Source: an uncultured bacterium (lineage in GTDB: Bacteria > Bacillota_I > Bacilli_A > RF39 > UBA660). From it: 10,321 nt of DNA. A program made the position numbers and the translations under genes. A model generated the notes under the pieces. The model saw only the letters and a program-made list of their open reading frames with translations. It ran no database searches and was not told the origin of the DNA. The DNA is taken from the NCBI GenBank assembly GCA_900314225.1, contig OMUM01000037.1, positions 1-10,321 on the forward strand. Reading direction: 5' to 3'. Shown in pieces: positions 6,645 through 10,321 of this stretch (its first letter is position 1; each line of letters starts with the position of its first letter).

Positions 6645-7685
6645 TTAGCGAGCCTCCCATCTATCAAACACTCTAGTTTCTCTTAAATCGGTATTATAAA
6701 ATACTCTTAAGTCATCTATTCCATACTTTAACATAGCAAGTCTTTCGGCTCCAAAACCGAAGGCAAAACCACTCCACTCTTCTGGATCATAGCCACTCAT
6801 TCTTAAAACATTGGGATGAACAACTCCTGCTCCAACAACTGTTATCCAGCCAGTGTTTTTGCAAATGTTACACCCTTTACCATGGCAATGGAAACAAGTA
6901 ATATCTCCTTCTACTGATGGTTCAGTAAACTGATAATAACTTGGTCTAAAACGTGTTTCAACTTCATCTCCAAATAATTTTTTACAAATAATATCAAGTG
7001 TTCCTTTTAAATCACTTAAGCTAATATCTTTATCTACTAGTAGTCCTTCAATTTGCATAAATTGATGAGAGTGAGTTGCATCATCATCATCTCTTCGATA
7101 AGTTTTACCAGGACAAATCATTCTAATAGGTACTTTTCCTTTTCCTTTTAACATTGTTCTAACTTGAACAGGAGATGTTTGACTACGTAGAAGTATTTCT
7201 TCTCCTTCAAGATAAAATGTATCTTGAGCGTCACGTGCTGGATGTCCTTTAGGTATATTTAACATTTCAAAGTTATATTTATCTTCTTCAATTTCTGGTC
7301 CATCTACTACATCATAGCCCATAGACATACAGACGCTTTCTACTTCTTCAATTAATTTTTCTAAAATATTAGGAGCACCAACTTTAATATTATAAGCAGG
7401 TAAACTAATATCAATTGCTTCACTCTTTAATTTTTCATTTAAATTAATTGTTTCAAGTTCATTTTTCTTAGATTCATAAAAGTCATTAAATATATTTTTT
7501 AGTTCATTTACCTTTTTACCAAAATCTTTTTTTTCTTCATTAGGTATATTTCTAATTTCTTGATTTAATTCACTTATTAAACCTTTTTTACCTAAATATT
7601 TAACTTTTAAGTCATTTAGACTATTTAAATCTTTAACCTTTTTTTGATCTTCTAAAATCATATCTTTAATTTCATCAATCTTCAT
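6645..7685 (-). CDS. pheS: Phenylalanine-tRNA ligase alpha subunit
   Basis: PheS is the catalytic class II subunit that activates phenylalanine and transfers it to tRNA-Phe. The 346 residues match the usual Bacillus-type length. An N-terminal coiled-coil arm (about 1-85) is followed by the class II core: H-P-A-R-D region (148-152), motif 2 with G-K-T-Y-R-R-D-D and T-H-S-H-Q-F-M-Q-I-E-G (193-214), and motif 3 with G-F-A-F-G-F-G-A-E-R-L-A-M-L (306-319). Four cysteines at 264, 267, 272 and 275 form the C-x2-C-x4-C-x2-C knuckle seen in Gram-positive PheS. The last dozen residues, ending R-V-F-D-R-W-E-A-R, differ from the usual D-L-R-F-L-x-Q-F end, and their codons also hold the pheT ribosome site. 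The ATG directly follows the stop codon of the HAD gene, and AAGGAG sits inside that gene's last codons, so translation is tightly coupled. Confidence 0.98.
   Translation of the reverse strand: MKIDEIKDMILEDQKKVKDLNSLNDLKVKYLGKKGLISELNQEIRNIPNEEKKDFGKKVNELKNIFNDFYESKKNELETINLNEKLKSEAIDISLPAYNIKVGAPNILEKLIEEVESVCMSMGYDVVDGPEIEEDKYNFEMLNIPKGHPARDAQDTFYLEGEEILLRSQTSPVQVRTMLKGKGKVPIRMICPGKTYRRDDDDATHSHQFMQIEGLLVDKDISLSDLKGTLDIICKKLFGDEVETRFRPSYYQFTEPSVEGDITCFHCHGKGCNICKNTGWITVVGAGVVHPNVLRMSGYDPEEWSGFAFGFGAERLAMLKYGIDDLRVFYNTDLRETRVFDRWEAR
6653..6658 (-). promoter_or_regulatory. Ribosome binding site of pheT inside the pheS 3' end
   Basis: GGGAGG lies nine bases before the ATG at 6641-6643, within the codons for the last residues of PheS. 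It supports the start at 6643 over the in-frame ATG at 6665-6667, which lies upstream of this site. Confidence 0.8.
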
Positions 7686-8324
7686 TTAAAACATCTCCTT
7701 AATTTTTCTCATATCATTTATACTTTTAACTTTTACTTTATTAACTTCAGTATTCTTAGTATCATAAAATAATGAATCTATACCATATAAATTTGGCCCT
7801 AATACATCAAGATCTAGATTATCTCCTATCATAATACTATTTTCTGTCGCATACTTACCACAAGCTAACATATAAGCATCTCTTCTTGGCTTAAGAATTA
7901 CATCTCCACCATAGATTTCATCAAAATATTTAGCTAAATCTGCTTTTCGTAATCTTTCTAATTGTACTTCAGTAATCCAATTAGATAGAACAACTATACT
8001 CTTACCTTTATTTTTTAAATATTCTAAGACTTCTCTAATACCATCGATTTCCTTGTAATTATTTGGTATTAAAGAATCATACCAACCTTTTAACATACTA
8101 TCAGTAAATTCTATTCCAGTTTCTTTTATAAAGAAAGCTTTTATATCTCCATTAGTATATTTCTTATGAGTTCTTTCATATTTTTCTAATAATATAGGTA
8201 ATTTATAAATAAATTTTTTACTATCTTTTTCAGATAAAATACTTTTAAAGTATTCTTTTTCATTTGAATAATCACTATCAATAATTGTTCCATCTAAATC
8301 AAATATAAATCTAATTTTTTCCAT
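7686..8324 (-). CDS. HAD-superfamily (subfamily IA) phosphatase in the phe operon
   Basis: The 212-residue cytosolic protein has all four HAD motifs: D-L-D-G-T (9-13; nucleophile Asp9, acid/base Asp11), V-V-L-S-N (111-115; Ser114), Lys145 in L-K-P-R-R, and G-D-N-L-D-L-D (167-173; Asp168 and Asp173). An alpha-helical cap lies between motifs I and II (about 17-95), as in subfamily IA phosphatases such as YjjG or phosphoglycolate phosphatase. The substrate cannot be read from sequence. The start at 8322-8324 is chosen because GGGGTG lies six bases before it. A longer frame from 8354 would begin inside the terminator hairpin of the T-box leader. It is the first gene of a T-box-controlled operon, and its stop abuts the pheS start. 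It should therefore be induced together with PheS/PheT when charged tRNA-Phe is scarce. No link to aminoacylation is known to me. Confidence 0.88.
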   Translation of the reverse strand: MEKIRFIFDLDGTIIDSDYSNEKEYFKSILSEKDSKKFIYKLPILLEKYERTHKKYTNGDIKAFFIKETGIEFTDSMLKGWYDSLIPNNYKEIDGIREVLEYLKNKGKSIVVLSNWITEVQLERLRKADLAKYFDEIYGGDVILKPRRDAYMLACGKYATENSIMIGDNLDLDVLGPNLYGIDSLFYDTKNTEVNKVKVKSINDMRKIKEMF

Positions 8325-8330
8325 AACTTT

Positions 8331-8336
8331 CACCCC
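8331..8336 (-). promoter_or_regulatory. Ribosome binding site fixing the HAD gene start
   Basis: GGGGTG lies six bases before the ATG at 8322-8324 and just after the T-tract of the T-box terminator. The in-frame ATG at 8352-8354 falls inside the terminator stem and has no ribosome site, so the shorter product is preferred. Confidence 0.7.
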
Positions 8337-8338
8337 AC

Positions 8339-8377
8339 AAAAAAGATACCACAATAAGGACGAATTATCGCGGTACC
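8339..8377 (-). terminator. T-box-controlled terminator of the pheST operon
   Basis: On the minus strand the segment at 8365-8377 (beginning GGTACCGCG) pairs over 13 positions, with a few G-U pairs, with the segment at 8345-8357 (ending GTGGTATC). The loop is seven bases (8358-8364), followed by six T at 8339-8344. The 5' arm includes the T-box core itself, so terminator and antiterminator exclude each other. It is also the first strong stop signal for any transcription arriving from folD. Confidence 0.93.
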
Positions 8378-8546
8378 ACCTTAATTTATAGATTATATCT
8401 ATACACTTAATCTTTTAACGCAAGAATACGCTTACTATTAATAAGGACTCCTAGGATGAATTCATATAACTATATTATCTATTTTCATCAAACATAGACT
8501 TTCTTAAAATAATCATTATATTACTACTTCCTAATCAATGTCGATA
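8339..8546 (-). ncRNA. T-box riboswitch leader, tRNA-Phe specific
   Basis: This leader senses uncharged tRNA-Phe and allows transcription of the HAD-pheS-pheT operon when charging is low. The diagnostic T-box AAGGTGGTACCGCG lies at 8369-8382. The antiterminator is visible as AAGG (8379-8382) pairing with CCTT (8356-8359), and GCG (8369-8371) with CGT (8360-8362), leaving the TGGTACC bulge that binds the tRNA acceptor end. At the base of stem I, GAC (8540-8542) pairs with GTC (8446-8448), and TTAGG (8530-8534) with CCTAG (8451-8455). ATTGA and GA between them form a kink-turn-like junction. AGTAGTAA follows on the 5' side, and the specifier TTC is at 8458-8460, before a purine, matching Phe. 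A perfect seven-pair hairpin at 8387-8403 sits just before the antiterminator, as stem III usually does. The 5' end is estimated from the promoter. Confidence 0.95.
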
Positions 8547-8551
8547 TGCCT

Positions 8552-8580
8552 ATTATATCATAAAAAACATAATTAAACAA
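8552..8580 (-). promoter_or_regulatory. Promoter of the T-box/HAD-pheS-pheT operon
   Basis: TTGTTT (-35, 8575-8580) and TATAAT (-10, 8552-8557) are separated by exactly 17 bases, with a TG one base before the -10 (extended -10 type). Transcription should begin around 8545-8546, a few bases before stem I of the T-box. The -35 box directly follows the folD stop codon at 8581-8583, leaving no intergenic space between them. Confidence 0.87.
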
Positions 8581-9426
8581 TTAATTTATTTTTGTAGTAC
8601 TTATAGTGTTTTGTTTATTTAAATTATAGGCTTTATATAAATTTTCAAATATTGAGTAAACTGTCATTTGTCCAACACCTCCAGGTACTGGAGTTAAGTA
8701 TTTATATCTTACAACATCATGTGATACATCTCCACATATTTTTCCATTTAAGTAATTAAAACCAACATCTATTAAGCATACATCATCTTTAATCATGTCT
8801 TGAGTAATTAAATTAGCTTTACCAACACTTGTTATAATAATATCTGCCTGCTTAGTATATTTTTTTAAATCTTTTGTTTTGGAATGACAAATTGTAACTG
8901 TTGCATCTCTATTTAAAAGTAAATTATATAAGGCTTTGCCAATATGAATACTTCTTCCAATAATTACTACATCTTTTCCAGATACATCAATATTATAAAA
9001 ATCAATAATTTTCATAACACCTAAAGCTGTGCATGGTATTAAAGCATTATTACAATTATCAATTAGAGCTATTCTATTTATATCATTTATACCGTCTATA
9101 TCTTTATTTGGATTTATTCTGTTTCTTATAATATTATAATCAATATTTTTTGGTAATGGCAATTGAACAATTATTCCATCAATATTATGATCATTGTTTA
9201 ACTTATCAATTATTGATACTAATTCTTCAGTAGTTGCTGTTGCTTGTTTAATTAATTTAAATTTAACATCTAATTCTTTTGCTAATTTTTCTTTCTGCTT
9301 AATATATCTATTACTAGCAAAATCATCCCCTATTTCGATAACTGCTAGTCCTGTATTAATATCTCTATATTTTATTTTTAATTCTTTTAATAATTCACTT
9401 TTAACTAATTTTCCATCTAATATCAT
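8581..9426 (-). CDS. folD: Methylenetetrahydrofolate dehydrogenase / methenyltetrahydrofolate cyclohydrolase
   Basis: FolD oxidises 5,10-methylene-THF to methenyl-THF with NADP+ and hydrolyses it to 10-formyl-THF, supplying one-carbon units for purines and formyl-Met in the cytoplasm. The 281-residue length is normal. Conserved elements are the active-site Y-x3-K (Tyr41, Lys45) after D-D-F-A-S, the V-Q-L-P-L-P loop (87-92; Gln88), K-D-I-D-G-I-N (108-114; Asp111), P-C-T (131-133), the nucleotide-binding stretch V-V-I-I-G-R-S (153-159), C-H-S-K-T (180-184), and P-V-P-G-G-V-G-Q-M-T (246-255). Two usually conserved prolines are Ala here (P-C-T-A at 134, G-K-A at 165). The start agrees with the usual FolD opening (I-L-D-G-K), but no Shine-Dalgarno sequence precedes it: the ATG follows a terminator-like T-tract by only five bases. 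It lies downstream of frr, and its stop abuts the next promoter. Confidence 0.97.
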   Translation of the reverse strand: MILDGKLVKSELLKELKIKYRDINTGLAVIEIGDDFASNRYIKQKEKLAKELDVKFKLIKQATATTEELVSIIDKLNNDHNIDGIIVQLPLPKNIDYNIIRNRINPNKDIDGINDINRIALIDNCNNALIPCTALGVMKIIDFYNIDVSGKDVVIIGRSIHIGKALYNLLLNRDATVTICHSKTKDLKKYTKQADIIITSVGKANLITQDMIKDDVCLIDVGFNYLNGKICGDVSHDVVRYKYLTPVPGGVGQMTVYSIFENLYKAYNLNKQNTISTTKIN

Positions 9427-9431
9427 ATTCT

Positions 9432-9463
9432 AAAAAAGAATTACTATATAGTAAGTAATTCTT
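9432..9463 (-). terminator. Intrinsic terminator-like hairpin at the frr stop codon
   Basis: On the minus strand AAGAATTACT (9454-9463) pairs over ten bases with AGTAATTCTT (9436-9445) around an eight-base loop. The last two T of the stem run into four more T at 9432-9435. The stem is AT-rich, so termination may be partial. The 5' arm codes for the last frr residues and the frr TAG (9444-9446) lies at the loop/3'-arm junction. A ribosome finishing frr would cover and open the hairpin. Confidence 0.75.
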
Positions 9464-9992
9464 GTTCCTTTTCTTTTAGTATTTCCTCTATCTTTTTATT
9501 GTATTTATTTACTAAATCTTGAATTTCTTTTTCTTTTCCTTTTTCTTCATCTTCTGGAAGTTCTTCTTTTTTTATATCTTCCATAGCATCTCTTCTAATA
9601 TTTCTGATTGAAACTTTCGCTTCTTCAGCAAGTGCTCTAACTTGTTTAACAAGCTCTTTTCTTCTTTCTTCTGTAAGTTCTGGAATTACTATTCTAATTG
9701 TTTCTCCATCATTATTAGGATTATAACCTAGATTAGATACTAAAATTGCTTTCTCAATTGCTTTTAAAGAATGTTTATCAAAAGGTTTAATTAATAGTTG
9801 TCTAGCTTCTGGTACAGATATAGTTGCTAATTGTTTTAAAGGAGTTGCTACTCCATAATAATCAACATGAACCCCATCTAAACTAGAAGGATTAGCACGA
9901 CCAGCTCTTACTGTTGTAAACATTTTTTCCAAATTTTTCATAGAATTATTCATTTCTTCAGTTGCATTTACTAAAATTGTCTCACTATCCAT
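9444..9992 (-). CDS. frr: Ribosome recycling factor
   Basis: RRF works with EF-G to split the ribosome from mRNA after termination, and is essential in bacteria. At 182 residues it has the family length (about 185). The family signatures are present: M-F-T-T-V-R-A-G-R-A-N-P-S-S-L in the first helix (about 25-39), Y-Y-G-V-A-T-P-L-K-Q-L-A (45-56) in the second domain, and a helical C-terminal half with R-N-I-R-R-D-A (133-139), which holds the conserved Arg pair, then a highly charged E/K helix. The ATG is preceded by AAGGAG, ten bases upstream of the start codon. A promoter lies immediately upstream. The usual upstream partner pyrH is not within the window; the preceding gene is a small membrane protein. 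Confidence 0.98.
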   Translation of the reverse strand: MDSETILVNATEEMNNSMKNLEKMFTTVRAGRANPSSLDGVHVDYYGVATPLKQLATISVPEARQLLIKPFDKHSLKAIEKAILVSNLGYNPNNDGETIRIVIPELTEERRKELVKQVRALAEEAKVSIRNIRRDAMEDIKKEELPEDEEKGKEKEIQDLVNKYNKKIEEILKEKEQELLTI

Positions 9993-10013
9993 TATTCATC
10001 TCTCCTTATGAAT

Positions 10014-10042
10014 ATTATATTATATTTGTTTTGTAATGTAAA
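10014..10042 (-). promoter_or_regulatory. Candidate promoter of frr
   Basis: TTTACA (10037-10042) and TATAAT (10014-10019) are spaced by 17 bases, matching the consensus well. Transcription would start near 10007, almost at the ribosome site (AAGGAG at 10002-10007), giving a very short leader. A second overlapping TATAAT at 10019-10024 would give a more normal leader but has only a weak -35 (TTCTTT). One of the two is probably used. Confidence 0.55.
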
Positions 10043-10059
10043 AAGAAAATTATTATTTT

Positions 10060-10314
10060 TTAAACAACACTTATGAAAATAATAAATATTAAAAATAAAA
10101 ATAATAAAACTCCAAAAATTATTGCTAAAGTATTAACAATTTTATTTAAATTTTCTTGATCAATATCATCTATATCTTTAGAAATTTTAGAAATATTTTT
10201 TTCAAAATTTGTTTTATTGATTGCTTTATCTATTATATCTTGGTCTAGTTCAATTGTTTTAGTATTTTCAATATCATCAACAACATCATTTACTTTATCA
10301 TATAAACTATGCAT
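10060..10314 (-). CDS. Small tail-anchored membrane protein of unknown function, possibly 5'-truncated
   Basis: The visible 84 residues contain an acidic, amphipathic helical N-terminal part (1-58) rich in Asp, Ile, Asn and Lys, and one strongly hydrophobic segment at about 60-84 that runs to the C-terminus. This is a tail-anchored layout with the soluble part predicted in the cytoplasm. I do not recognise the family. The ATG at 10312-10314 is only seven bases from the window edge, the visible bases before it (AAACGAA) show no ribosome site, and the frame stays open to the edge, so the real start may lie outside. It ends about 68 bases before frr, with a promoter between them, so it is probably a separate unit. 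Confidence 0.55.
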   Translation of the reverse strand: MHSLYDKVNDVVDDIENTKTIELDQDIIDKAINKTNFEKNISKISKDIDDIDQENLNKIVNTLAIIFGVLLFLFLIFIIFISVV

Positions 10315-10321
10315 TTCGTTT

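Noticed and set aside
8325..8354. Longer N-terminus of the HAD phosphatase from the ATG at 8354
   Set aside because: That ATG is inside the 3' arm of the T-box terminator hairpin and has no ribosome site. The Met at 8324 has one and leads straight into the HAD motif I strand.
9194..9433. Plus-strand open frame of 79 codons over the start of folD
   Set aside because: It is antisense to the FolD N-terminus, which carries clear catalytic motifs, and shows no ribosome site or known domain.
1..10321. CRISPR array, tRNA or rRNA genes
   Set aside because: No regularly spaced repeats and no tRNA- or rRNA-like conserved stretches were seen on either strand; the only structured RNA found is the T-box leader.

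Overview
The window reads as chromosomal DNA of a very AT-rich Gram-positive bacterium (Bacillota/Bacilli, possibly one of the uncultured Mollicutes-like gut lineages; this placement is an inference). Support comes from strong AGGAGG-like ribosome binding sites, TTGACA/TATAAT-type promoters, a tRNA-Phe T-box leader, the Bacillus-like forms of PheS, PheT, FolD and ribosome recycling factor, and a SipW-type signal peptidase with cognate substrates. All genes lie on the minus strand, so transcription runs from high to low coordinates. Every stop codon seen is TAA or TAG. TGG supplies the tryptophans I inspected, so the standard bacterial code fits.

Region A (10314 down to 4271) is a housekeeping block. 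It starts with an 84-residue tail-anchored membrane protein that may continue off the window. Next is frr (ribosome recycling factor) with its own promoter, then folD (one-carbon folate metabolism). folD begins just after an intrinsic terminator-like hairpin that overlaps the frr stop codon. A near-consensus promoter and a T-box riboswitch with a UUC (Phe) specifier then drive a tightly packed operon: a HAD-family phosphatase, pheS and pheT. The stop codon of one gene touches or nearly touches the start of the next.

Region B (4270 down to 1) is an accessory cell-surface block. A monocistronic secreted beta-sandwich protein (3633-4136) has its own promoter and a textbook terminator. Directly behind that terminator lies the decayed 3' end of an IS200/IS605-type tnpB gene (3335-3592). 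Then comes an operon of three genes plus the first codons of a fourth: a secreted protein with two cellulose-binding-like (CBM2-type) domains, a 380-residue signal peptidase of the archaeal/ER (Ser-His) type with an unusual multi-membrane-span N-terminal half, a DUF5305-like two-span membrane protein, and a gene leaving the window at position 1.

The two secreted proteins share the same signal-peptide style and an identically spaced motif after it. The adjacent Ser-His signal peptidase is therefore the natural candidate to process both. The arrangement recalls the Bacillus tapA-sipW-tasA matrix-fibre operon but has different substrates and an extra DUF5305 partner. It is the most interesting part of the window.
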